This document shows, piece by piece, positions 1 through 6,190 of a DNA stretch of 6,273 nt. Source of the DNA: Ramlibacter sp. (GTDB lineage Bacteria; Pseudomonadota; Gammaproteobacteria; Burkholderiales; Burkholderiaceae); contig JACMQP010000142.1 of the NCBI GenBank assembly GCA_014376915.1, positions 1 to 6,273 on the forward strand, read 5' to 3'. Every line of letters begins with the position of its first letter. Within the stretch, counting starts at the first letter, position 1. The notes beneath the pieces are model-generated. The model was not told where the DNA came from and searched no databases. It worked only from the letters and a program-made list of their open reading frames with translations. A program made the position numbers and the translations under genes.

Positions 1-1878
1 AAGAAGCAGGTGCTGGATCCGCACTGGGAAAAGAAGGCCGGCGACGTGATGGCGCTGGAGCGCGCGACGCTGTACGGCCTGGTGGTCTACAGCGGGCGCC
101 GCGTCGCCTTCGGGCCGATCGACATGCACGGCGCCCGCGAGATCTTCATCCGCGAGGCGCTGGTGGCCGGTCAGTGGGAGACGAAGCTGCCGTTCCTGGC
201 GGCCAACCTGAAGCTGGTCAGGCAGGTCGAGGAGCTCGAACACAAGTCGCGCCGGCAGGACGTGCTGGTGGACGACGAGCTGATCTACGCCTTCTACGAC
301 CAGCAGCTGCCGCCGGACGTGTTCAACGCCCATGGCTTCGAAGCTTGGTTCCGGCACGCCAGCCGCGACCAGCCCAACCTGCTCAAGCTCACACGCGACG
401 AGCTGATGCGGCACGAGGCGGCCGGCATCACCAGCAACGCGTTCCCGAAAACCATCCGCCTCGGCGGCGTGGATTGCGTCGCGACCTACCTGCACGAGCC
501 GGGTGACGCGCGCGACGGCCTCACGGTGACGGCGCCGCTGTTCGTGCTGAACCAGGTGAGCGACGAGCGCGTCGAGTGGCTGGTGCCCGGCATGTTGAAG
601 GACAAGGTGCAGGCGCTGCTGAAAAGCCTGCCGCAAAAGCCCAGGTCGCGGTTCGTGCCGCTGCCGGAATCGGCCGCGCGCCTGACCGCGACGTTGAGCG
701 ACGACGCGCACTGGGAGCGCGGCTCGCTGACCGATGCCCTGCTGAAGATGGTGCGCGACGCCACCAGCCTGGACGTGAAGCGGGCCGACTTCAAGCTGGA
801 CATGGTGCCGCCGCACCTGTTCATGAACCTGCGCGTGGTGGACGAACACGGCCGCCAGCTCGGGATGGGCCGCAACCTCGGCGCGCTGAAGGCCGAACTC
901 GGCGCGCAGGCTCGCGGTGCCTTCCAGGCGCTGGCGGGGATGAAGCTGGCAAGCAGGGAAGAAACCCGTCCGCCAGGGCAGCAGACCGCTCCTGTCGCTG
1001 CCGCAGCGCCGGCCGTCAAGTCCGCGTCCGGGCAGCGCTACACGGCCTGGGGCTTCGGCGAACTGCCGGAGCTGATGGAGATCCGCAAGGGCGACACCAG
1101 CCTGATCGGCTTCCCGGCGCTGATCGACCAGGGCGACGCGGTCACGATCGAAGTGTTCGACGAACCCGATGTCGCCGCCGCGAAGCACCGCGCCGGCCTG
1201 CGCCGGCTGTTCGCGCTGCAGCTGCGCGACGCGATCAAGTACCTCGAAAAGAACATCCCCGATCTGCAGAAGATGGCAGTCGCGTACATGACGCTCGGCA
1301 CCCAGGAGGAACTGCGCGACCAGGTCATCGAGGTGGCGCTGGACCGCGCCTTCCTGCTCGATCCGTTGCCGGCCGACGAGATGGCGTTCAAAAAGCGCAT
1401 CGAGGAGGGGCGGGGGCGGCTCACGCTGATCGCCAATGAAGTCGCGCGGCTGGCCGGAACCATCCTGCTCGAATACGGCGCGGCCGTGCGCAAGATCAAA
1501 GACACGAAGATCCAGCCGGAGGCCACCGACGATGCGCAGCAGCAGCTGCAGCGGCTGCTGCCCACGCGCTTCCTGGCCCTGACGCCGTGGCCGCAGCTGC
1601 AGCACTTCGCGCGCTACCTCAAGGCGATCACCCTGCGCCTGGACAAGCTGCGTGCGGACCCGGCGCGTGACGCGGCGAAGCTGGCGGAACTGCGGCCGCA
1701 GGAGCAGCGCTACTGGCGGCTGGTGGCGGAGCGCAAGGGCGCCGTGGACCACCGCATGAGCGAGTTTCGCTGGCTGCTGGAGGAGCTGCGTGTCAGCTTC
1801 TTCGCGCAGGAGCTGCGCACCCCGCAGCCGGTCAGCGTCAAGCGCCTGGACAAGGTCTGGACGCAGTTGAACAGCTGA
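1..1878 (+). CDS. hrpA: ATP-dependent RNA helicase HrpA, C-terminal part (5' partial)
   Basis: The frame is open from base 1 to a TGA at 1876-1878, giving about 625 residues with no start of its own; the gene begins outside the window. HrpA is a cytoplasmic DEAH-box RNA helicase of about 1300 residues, implicated in E. coli in mRNA processing and ribosome-linked RNA metabolism. The helicase motifs lie upstream, so only the region after the helicase core is present, matching the large DUF3418 domain specific to HrpA. Recognisable family segments are ERATLYGLVVYSGRRVAFGP near the start, GPIDMHGAREIFIREALV, WLVPGMLKDKV around residue 190, HLFMNLRVVDEHGRQL around 270, and the conserved end EELRVSFFAQELRTPQPVS. 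A Pro/Ala/Gln-rich linker (about residues 315-341) divides the region into two lobes. It converges on the chemotaxis gene, with 30 bp between the stops. Identity rests on recalled family sequence; the C-terminus is intact. Confidence 0.93.
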   Translation, partial: KKQVLDPHWEKKAGDVMALERATLYGLVVYSGRRVAFGPIDMHGAREIFIREALVAGQWETKLPFLAANLKLVRQVEELEHKSRRQDVLVDDELIYAFYDQQLPPDVFNAHGFEAWFRHASRDQPNLLKLTRDELMRHEAAGITSNAFPKTIRLGGVDCVATYLHEPGDARDGLTVTAPLFVLNQVSDERVEWLVPGMLKDKVQALLKSLPQKPRSRFVPLPESAARLTATLSDDAHWERGSLTDALLKMVRDATSLDVKRADFKLDMVPPHLFMNLRVVDEHGRQLGMGRNLGALKAELGAQARGAFQALAGMKLASREETRPPGQQTAPVAAAAPAVKSASGQRYTAWGFGELPELMEIRKGDTSLIGFPALIDQGDAVTIEVFDEPDVAAAKHRAGLRRLFALQLRDAIKYLEKNIPDLQKMAVAYMTLGTQEELRDQVIEVALDRAFLLDPLPADEMAFKKRIEEGRGRLTLIANEVARLAGTILLEYGAAVRKIKDTKIQPEATDDAQQQLQRLLPTRFLALTPWPQLQHFARYLKAITLRLDKLRADPARDAAKLAELRPQEQRYWRLVAERKGAVDHRMSEFRWLLEELRVSFFAQELRTPQPVSVKRLDKVWTQLNS

Positions 1879-1908
1879 CGGTCCGGTCGGCGCGTCCCAT
1901 GGAGTCGG

Positions 1909-3465
1909 TCAGCGCGCAAGGGCTGGCAGCGCTGCCAGCCCGCCAGAGCCGCGGTGGTCGCCGACCCGGAAGGCATCGACGACGCTCTTGAGCCGGCCCG
2001 CCTGCTCGCGCATGCTTTGGGCGGCTGCTGCCGCTTCTTCCACCAGGGCGGAGTTCTGCTGCGTCATCTGGTCCAGCTGGTTCGCCGCGCTGTGCACCTC
2101 GCGGATGCTGGAGGATTGGGCCGCTGCCTCCGTGCTGATCGCGCCGATCATCGTGGTCACGCGCTGCACGCCGGTCACGATTTCGCCCATCGCCAGGGCC
2201 GCGTCCTGAACCAGCCGCGCCCCGCCATCGACCTTGTGGGTCGACGTCGTGATCAGCTCCTTGATTTCGCGAGCCGCGCTGGCGGACCGGTGCGCCAGGG
2301 TGCGCACTTCGCCGGCGACGACCGCGAAGCCGCGTCCCTGCTCGCCGGCGCGCGCCGCCTCGACGGCTGCGTTCAAGGCCAGGATGTTGGTCTGGAACGC
2401 GATGCTGTCGATGACGCCGATGATGTCGCCGATCTTGCGGGACGCCGCGCTGATCTCGTTCATGTTCGACGTGACCTGCGCCACGATCTCACCGCCGCGG
2501 TGGGCGGCTTCGCTGGTGACTCCAGCCAGCCGGCTCGCTTCCCGCGCTGCTTCCGCGCTCTGCTGCACGCTGACGGTGAGCTGGGCGATCGACGAAGCGG
2601 TTTGCTGCAGGTTGGAAGCCGATGCCTCGGTGCGCGCGCTCAGGTTCGCGTTGCCGGCGGCGATCTCGGAGGAGGCCTGGGCGATCGATTCACTGGCGTC
2701 GCGGATCGTGCCGACCGTCTCGCGCAGCCGCCCGGCCATGGTCGCGATCGCGGCGTTGAGTGACCGGTCGTCGCCAGTGGCCGGCCGACCTTCGAGCTGC
2801 AGGTCGCCATCTGCGATGCGGCGTGTGAGCAGGTGCAGCGTGTCCGGCTCTTCCCCGAGCTCGCGCCAGACCGAACGGATGACGAACTTCGACGCCAACC
2901 CGAGCAGGGCGAGCACCGCGACGCCGATCCCGAGCGTCACCCACAGCCCAGTGCCCACGCCTTGGACCGCCTGCTCCTGCAGGGCGTCGGTGACCGCCAC
3001 CGCTTGCTCGAGGTCACGCTTGAGCAGCGCGTCGAGCGTGGCCTGCGCGGACTGCATGCGACCCACCTGATCGCCGGCGTCGGTGTGCCCCAGCATCGCC
3101 TTGGCGACCCCGAGGGCCGTCACCTGGTAACGCTCGAACGCGGCGAGCAGTTCGCCAGCGAGCTGGGACTTGCCCTCCAGAGTGGCGAGGCGCTCGACGG
3201 CGGCCCTGGTGCGGTCCACCGATGCCTGGACATCCTTGAGCTTTTCGGTGTCGCCCTCGACGGCCGCGGACTGGAGCATGAGGCGGAACTGCTCGATGCC
3301 CTGGTCGGCGACCCGCAGTTGCTGCAGCGCCGGCGCATCGACCGTGCTCAGGCGGTTCATCGCCTGCAGCGTCCTGGCCCCCACCACGTAACTGCCGGCG
3401 ACGCCGACGGCGAACACCATGGCCGCGCCCAGGGGCAGCATCCAGATCTTGGTACGGAACTTCAC
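1909..3465 (-). CDS. Methyl-accepting chemotaxis protein, inner-membrane chemoreceptor
   Basis: A transmembrane chemoreceptor that would control CheA kinase through CheW. Residue numbers are for a 518-residue product from the GTG at 3465-3463. TM1 lies at about 8-30, a mostly helical periplasmic sensor of about 140 residues follows (31-172, four-helix-bundle-like), TM2 is at about 173-196, a HAMP-like segment at about 197-250 contains ELGEEPDTL and RRIADGDL, and the long cytoplasmic coiled coil has the hallmark hairpin tip FQTNILALNAAVEAARAG then EQGRGFAVVAGEVRTLA (about 357-391). Probable methylation helices are at about 277-313 and 467-501. There is no C-terminal NWETF-type pentapeptide for CheR/CheB docking; the tail ends ALPALAR. 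Start choice: an in-frame GTG at 3474 would extend the protein by three residues, but AGGAAGG (3480-3474) abuts that codon and sits 8 nt before the GTG at 3465. It is the last gene of the porin/PstS-like cluster. The ligand cannot be read from sequence. Confidence 0.95.
   Translation of the reverse strand: MKFRTKIWMLPLGAAMVFAVGVAGSYVVGARTLQAMNRLSTVDAPALQQLRVADQGIEQFRLMLQSAAVEGDTEKLKDVQASVDRTRAAVERLATLEGKSQLAGELLAAFERYQVTALGVAKAMLGHTDAGDQVGRMQSAQATLDALLKRDLEQAVAVTDALQEQAVQGVGTGLWVTLGIGVAVLALLGLASKFVIRSVWRELGEEPDTLHLLTRRIADGDLQLEGRPATGDDRSLNAAIATMAGRLRETVGTIRDASESIAQASSEIAAGNANLSARTEASASNLQQTASSIAQLTVSVQQSAEAAREASRLAGVTSEAAHRGGEIVAQVTSNMNEISAASRKIGDIIGVIDSIAFQTNILALNAAVEAARAGEQGRGFAVVAGEVRTLAHRSASAAREIKELITTSTHKVDGGARLVQDAALAMGEIVTGVQRVTTMIGAISTEAAAQSSSIREVHSAANQLDQMTQQNSALVEEAAAAAQSMREQAGRLKSVVDAFRVGDHRGSGGLAALPALAR
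1920..1941. terminator. Perfect 22-bp palindrome between convergent genes
   Basis: GGGCTGGCAGC (1920-1930) is followed directly by its exact reverse complement (1931-1941). As RNA from either strand it gives a 9-bp G/C-rich stem with a GCGC loop. It lies 41 bp past the HrpA stop and within the last 11 codons of the chemoreceptor, so it could slow polymerase arriving from either gene. No T-run flanks it on either strand, so intrinsic termination is not demonstrated; it may act with Rho or protect 3' ends. Confidence 0.4.
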
Positions 3466-3505
3466 CAGGCGCACCTTCCTGGCTGTGGCAGCGTCGTTGT
3501 CGCGG

Positions 3506-3521
3506 GACCCCGAGCGGGGTC
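3506..3521 (-). other. Intercistronic hairpin at the stop of the PstS-like gene
   Basis: GACCCC (3506-3511) and GGGGTC (3516-3521) form a perfect 6-bp stem with a 4-nt loop. On the minus-strand RNA the stem begins within the PstS-like stop codon (TGA, 3522-3520) and ends about 41 nt before the chemoreceptor GTG at 3465. There is no U-run after it. It may lower read-through into the chemoreceptor gene or stabilise an upstream mRNA fragment, giving more porin and binding protein than receptor. Confidence 0.4.
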
Positions 3522-3918
3522 AGTCAAGGGACAGCACCACTTTGACCGAGCTGTCCAGTGCCGTCTTCTCGATGTAGCCGACCGCCTTCGGATCGGCGGC
3601 GACAGCCTTCTTCACGGCCGCCGAGTCGGGCAGCTGCCGGGGCGCCTGTGCCTTGCCGCTGAACACGAGCCGGGCCCAGGTCGCCTTGACCTGCGCGACG
3701 TCGCGGCCCGTGGCCTTTCGGTAGAAGTCGGCGTAGATGGCGGAGCCTTCGGACTGGTCGACCGGCGCCAGGGACTGGCTCTTCCCCAGAAACAGGTCGG
3801 CGACCTGGTCCTTGGTCAGCATGGCGGACGCGGGATTGGCGATCACCACCAGATCGGCAGCGCCGGCACAGGTGGCGACGAGCGCGAGGGTTGCAACGAG
3901 TGACAGGCGCAGTTTCAT
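3520..3918 (-). CDS. Short PstS-like periplasmic substrate-binding-domain protein
   Basis: A 132-residue exported protein resembling one portion of the phosphate ABC-transporter binding protein PstS (PBP-like domain), whereas full PstS is over 300 residues. Residues 1-20 form a Sec signal peptide (MKLR, hydrophobic core, cleavage near AGA/AD). The mature part starts with LVVIANPAS, typical of the first beta strand of this family, followed by LTKDQVADLFLGKSQSL (34-50), VDQSEGSAIYADFY (53-66), the VKATWARLVFSGK segment (77-89) and the closing DPKAVGYIEK (109-118). It lies 10 bp after the porin stop, and its Shine-Dalgarno overlaps that stop, so the two are probably translated together; the chemoreceptor follows after about 54 bp. 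No ABC permease or ATPase gene is nearby, so a role in transport is doubtful and a sensing or porin-accessory role is as likely. The ligand may be phosphate or another small anion, but this is inference. Confidence 0.88.
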   Translation of the reverse strand: MKLRLSLVATLALVATCAGAADLVVIANPASAMLTKDQVADLFLGKSQSLAPVDQSEGSAIYADFYRKATGRDVAQVKATWARLVFSGKAQAPRQLPDSAAVKKAVAADPKAVGYIEKTALDSSVKVVLSLD

Positions 3919-3923
3919 GGCAA

Positions 3924-3931
3924 CCCCTTCA
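3924..3931 (-). promoter_or_regulatory. Shine-Dalgarno overlapping the porin stop codon
   Basis: Read on the minus strand, the porin stop TGA (3931-3929) runs straight into AGGGG, making GAAGGGG; the final A of the stop belongs to the AAGGGG ribosome binding site, 5 nt before the ATG of the PstS-like gene (3918-3916). Ribosomes ending the porin therefore finish on the next gene's start signal, which suggests translational coupling and balanced production of the two proteins. Confidence 0.7.
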
Positions 3932-5167
3932 GAACACGAAGTCCAGCGCGACGCTGAACAGGTTGAAGCTGCCGCCGCGGGCGAGGGCCGGCAGGGGATG
4001 CGCCAGCCGGCCGGCCGAGCCGGAACCCAGCTTGACGTGGTCGTATTGCGCCTTGAGGGCGGTGTTCTTCATGAAGTCCCAGCGCACGCCGGCCGAGGTC
4101 GTGTCCTGGCTGCCGTTGAACTGGTTGTTCAGGGTGGTGTTCAGGCCGGCGTTCAGGGGCGCCGCGGCGGGGAAGGAGATGCCCGGCTCGTAGGCGACGC
4201 TGGATCTGGTCCTGGCGTAGCTGGCGTACGGCGTGAAGCTGCCGAAGCGGTAGCCGCCGGTGACGTACCAGGAGCGGCTGTCGGCCAGGATGCCGGCGCC
4301 CTGGAAGTCGACGAATTCCGCCATCGCGAACCACTGGCCAGGGTCGTAGCTTGCGGCCAGCGAATAGGAGCCGACCTTCATGTCCCTCGTGCTGTACTTC
4401 TGCGCCAGGGCCGTGGCTTGCGGACCGATCGGGGCCGGCAGGGCGCCGAACTGGGAGATGCCGCCCACCAGCGTGTTGACGCCTGGGATGTCCAGATCCA
4501 GCTTGTTGGCGGTGTAGCCCGCGCGCAGCGTCAGGTCGCCCATCTGCACCGAGTCGTTGATGCCCCAGCCGGCCTTGGACTTCACCTGGCCGCTTTCCAG
4601 CCTGGCGGTGGCGGTGCCGTAGTAGGCCTGCAGCGTGTTGGTGACGCTGCCGAACTGCTTGCGATACGACAGGTCGACGCCGTCATTGCTGGTGATCGGA
4701 ATCACCCCGTACACCTCCACGGGCGGGCGGACCCAGGGCTGGGCGTAGCCCACGAACCGGGTGTCCGAGACCAGGAAGGACGGAGCCGCGATCCGGCCCA
4801 GCCGCACGCTGAGTTCCGGCGTCGCCTGGAACTTGACGTTGGCCCACTCGATCCGCGGCGAGTAGCTGTTGTCGTTGTTGTGTTGCGAGACCACCTGGAC
4901 CACGGCGGACCAGCGGTCGCTGAACTTCGCGTCCACCTGGCCCCCGAGCTTGCTGTCCACGCCGAACGCCCAGGAGCGCGTCGTGCCGGCGCCGTTGGGC
5001 TGGAAGATGGTGCCAACGTAGTCGGCGTTGCGGTCGCTCGAATGGGTCGCCGCCACGGTGCCGAAGCCGCTGAATTTCACCTCGGGCAGGGATTGGCCGT
5101 GGGCGGCGCCTGCGCTGAGGCCGGCGCTCATCAATGCCGCAAGAAGAGGTCTCTGGACGTATTTCAT
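3929..5167 (-). CDS. Outer-membrane porin-like beta-barrel protein
   Basis: A 412-residue exported protein, probably a 14-18 stranded barrel that lets small solutes cross the outer membrane. Residues 1 to about 24 are a signal peptide (MKYVQRPLLAALMSAGLSAG, cleavage near AAHG/QS). The mature N-terminus has KFSGFGTVAATHSS, a porin-like first strand. Alternating strands follow, along with LGRIAAPSFLVSD (about 123-135) and PWVRPPVEVYGV (144-155), which resemble a barrel family often seen beside small PstS-like proteins in beta-proteobacteria (recalled, not searched). The protein ends FSVALDFVF with the C-terminal Phe used as the outer-membrane assembly signal. Start choice: the frame stays open 27 codons further upstream, to 5248, but the ATG at 5167 follows AAGGTGA at the correct spacing and begins a proper signal peptide. 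It is the first gene of a cluster with the PstS-like protein and chemoreceptor. Substrate unknown. Confidence 0.9.
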   Translation of the reverse strand: MKYVQRPLLAALMSAGLSAGAAHGQSLPEVKFSGFGTVAATHSSDRNADYVGTIFQPNGAGTTRSWAFGVDSKLGGQVDAKFSDRWSAVVQVVSQHNNDNSYSPRIEWANVKFQATPELSVRLGRIAAPSFLVSDTRFVGYAQPWVRPPVEVYGVIPITSNDGVDLSYRKQFGSVTNTLQAYYGTATARLESGQVKSKAGWGINDSVQMGDLTLRAGYTANKLDLDIPGVNTLVGGISQFGALPAPIGPQATALAQKYSTRDMKVGSYSLAASYDPGQWFAMAEFVDFQGAGILADSRSWYVTGGYRFGSFTPYASYARTRSSVAYEPGISFPAAAPLNAGLNTTLNNQFNGSQDTTSAGVRWDFMKNTALKAQYDHVKLGSGSAGRLAHPLPALARGGSFNLFSVALDFVF

Positions 5168-5171
5168 TGAA

Positions 5172-5178
5172 TCACCTT
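5172..5178 (-). promoter_or_regulatory. Ribosome binding site of the porin gene
   Basis: On the minus strand AAGGTGA (5178-5172) lies with its AAGG core 7 nt before the ATG at 5167. It decides the porin start against the in-frame upstream ATG at 5248. The same AAGG core at 7-8 nt is found before the PstS-like ATG and before the GTG at 3465 of the chemoreceptor. Confidence 0.75.
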
Positions 5179-5195
5179 GTCTTAAGAAAGCATTA

Positions 5196-5209
5196 GTTAC
5201 TTCTGTAAC
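5196..5209. repeat. Inverted repeat GTTAC-N4-GTAAC before the porin
   Basis: A perfect 5-bp inverted repeat with a 4-bp centre (TTCT on the plus strand), in an AT-richer stretch 29-42 bp upstream of the porin ATG. It could be an operator half-site pair or a small hairpin in the 5' leader. A second, weaker repeat, TCCG-CTAA-CGGA, lies next to it at 5217-5228. No known regulator consensus was recognised. Confidence 0.45.
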
Positions 5210-5212
5210 AAG

Positions 5213-5242
5213 ATGGTCCGCTAACGGATGAGAGGCGGTCAA
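5213..5242 (-). promoter_or_regulatory. Weak sigma70-like promoter candidate for the porin cluster
   Basis: On the minus strand TTGACC (5242-5237) matches the -35 consensus at 5 of 6 positions. With an 18-bp spacer the -10 would be GACCAT (5218-5213), only 3 of 6. This would put the transcript start near 5205, giving a leader of about 40 nt. The -10 is poor, so the promoter may need an activator, or the true promoter may be elsewhere in 5168-5291. Confidence 0.27.
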
Positions 5243-5291
5243 GTACACATGTGGTGCATACGCATCGCGCGACGGCCATCACGCAGGCGTT

Positions 5292-5309
5292 TGTGCACTT
5301 TTGCGCACA
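5292..5309 (-). terminator. Hairpin behind the transglutaminase gene, possible transcript end
   Basis: Read as minus-strand RNA, 5309-5292 folds into a 7-bp stem (TGTGCGC against GTGCACA, one G-U pair) closed by an AAAA loop, 17 nt after the transglutaminase stop. On the plus strand the G-U pair becomes an A-C mismatch, so the fold favours the minus transcript. No U-tract follows, so it is not a classical intrinsic terminator; it could protect a 3' end or assist Rho-dependent termination before the porin promoter region. Confidence 0.35.
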
Positions 5310-5326
5310 GATTGGTGCCGGAAGCC

Positions 5327-6190
5327 TCAGGCGGTGGAAAGCGCCTCGGTGCAATGCCACGGCAGCTCGAAGCCGCGCGCGGCGTCCTGGACGGCACGGG
5401 TGCGGATCAGCGGGGCTTGCGACTGCACGTTGCCGAAGATGGTCGCGAAAGCCACATCCGCGGCGTCGCGGCCGGTGCCGATGCGCATGAATCCCATCGG
5501 GATCGACGTGCCGGACGGATCGAAGATGTACCAGCGGTCGCTGAGATAAGCCTCCACGTAGGCGTGGAAGTCGGGCGGGCCCAGCGCCGGGTCGGCGCCG
5601 AAGTCGGTTCCGGTGGCCATGCGCGCGGGGATGTTGACGGCCCGGCACAAGGCGATCATCAGGTGCGCGAAGTCGCGGCAGACGCCGACCTGCTCGATCA
5701 GCGTATCGACGGCCGATGTGTTCGAGTTGCTGGTGTTCGAAGTGAAGGTCACGTGCTTCTGCACCCAGGCCTGGATCGCCTGCACCCGGCTGTGGCCCTG
5801 CCACAGGTGGCCGAACTCGTTGATCGCGAACTTCACCAGCCGGTCCGACTGACAGTAGCGGCTCGGGTAGATGTAGGCCATGACGTCCAGCGGCATTTGC
5901 CGGACTGGCACTTCGGCCAGGGTCGACGGGTCGGCGCGGTGCTGGTCGAGGTCGACTGTCGCCGAATACGCCACCGTCAGCGGCCCCGGTTGGGCGTGCA
6001 GCCGCATGAAGCGGTTGCCGGTCACGGGCTCCGTGCTCACCTCCGGCACCACCGCCTGGCTGAGGGCCAGATTTTCGTTGCTCACCGTCTGCCAGGGCGT
6101 CTGGGCCGCGTGGATGTTGAAGACGAAGTCGGCACCGTACGGGTCGTTCACCTGGTAGTACAGGTCGATTTGCAGTTCAAGACGGATCAT
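5327..6190 (-). CDS. Transglutaminase-like superfamily protein (cysteine enzyme)
   Basis: A 287-residue protein without a signal peptide, so probably cytoplasmic. The N-terminal part (about 1-105) is beta-rich and resembles the bacterial transglutaminase-like N-terminal domain. The second part is a transglutaminase core with the papain-like triad: Cys171 in GVCRDFAHLM, His209 in PDFHAYVEAYL and Asp224 in RWYIFDPSG. PAR..TGTDFG (188-198) also fits the family. All catalytic residues are present, so an active enzyme is expected; bacterial members are often peptidases or amide hydrolases rather than cross-linkers, and the substrate is unknown. The ATG at 6190 overlaps the stop of the upstream gene as ATGA and has no Shine-Dalgarno at usable distance (nearest AAGG is 16 nt away), which points to translation coupled to that gene. 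A run rich in Ser/Thr/Asn (TSNTSNSNTS, 150-159) sits before the catalytic Cys, at a loop where relatives also carry Ser/Thr/Asn residues. Confidence 0.9.
   Translation of the reverse strand: MIRLELQIDLYYQVNDPYGADFVFNIHAAQTPWQTVSNENLALSQAVVPEVSTEPVTGNRFMRLHAQPGPLTVAYSATVDLDQHRADPSTLAEVPVRQMPLDVMAYIYPSRYCQSDRLVKFAINEFGHLWQGHSRVQAIQAWVQKHVTFTSNTSNSNTSAVDTLIEQVGVCRDFAHLMIALCRAVNIPARMATGTDFGADPALGPPDFHAYVEAYLSDRWYIFDPSGTSIPMGFMRIGTGRDAADVAFATIFGNVQSQAPLIRTRAVQDAARGFELPWHCTEALSTA

Noticed and set aside
2833..3903. Plus-strand open frame of 356 codons opposite the chemoreceptor and PstS-like genes
   Set aside because: It spans two well-supported minus-strand genes and their gap, and its His/Arg/Gly-rich product shows no family motif.
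3850..3918. Lipoprotein reading of the PstS-like signal peptide (Cys17 in VATCAG)
   Set aside because: The residue before the Cys is Thr, which is atypical for a lipobox, and a normal AGA/AD cleavage site follows directly.
3737..5170. Long plus-strand open frame of 477 codons opposite the porin and PstS-like genes
   Set aside because: It is antisense to two genes with signal peptides, family motifs and ribosome sites; its product is a Gly/Ala/Arg/Val-rich sequence with no recognisable domain, as expected for the shadow of a high-GC gene.
5168..5248. Upstream in-frame ATG extending the porin by 27 residues
   Set aside because: The extension would place a polar segment before an evident signal peptide, overlap the promoter and leader region, and ignore the well-spaced AAGGTGA before the ATG at 5167.
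5246..5253. Palindrome CACATGTG upstream of the porin
   Set aside because: Eight bases are too short to stand out, and no matching partner or known operator consensus is visible around it.
5718..5740. Direct repeat GTGTTCGA twice, 15 bp apart, in the transglutaminase gene
   Set aside because: It encodes the Ser/Thr/Asn-rich loop before the catalytic Cys with the frame kept; two copies of 8 bp are explained by the repeated residues.
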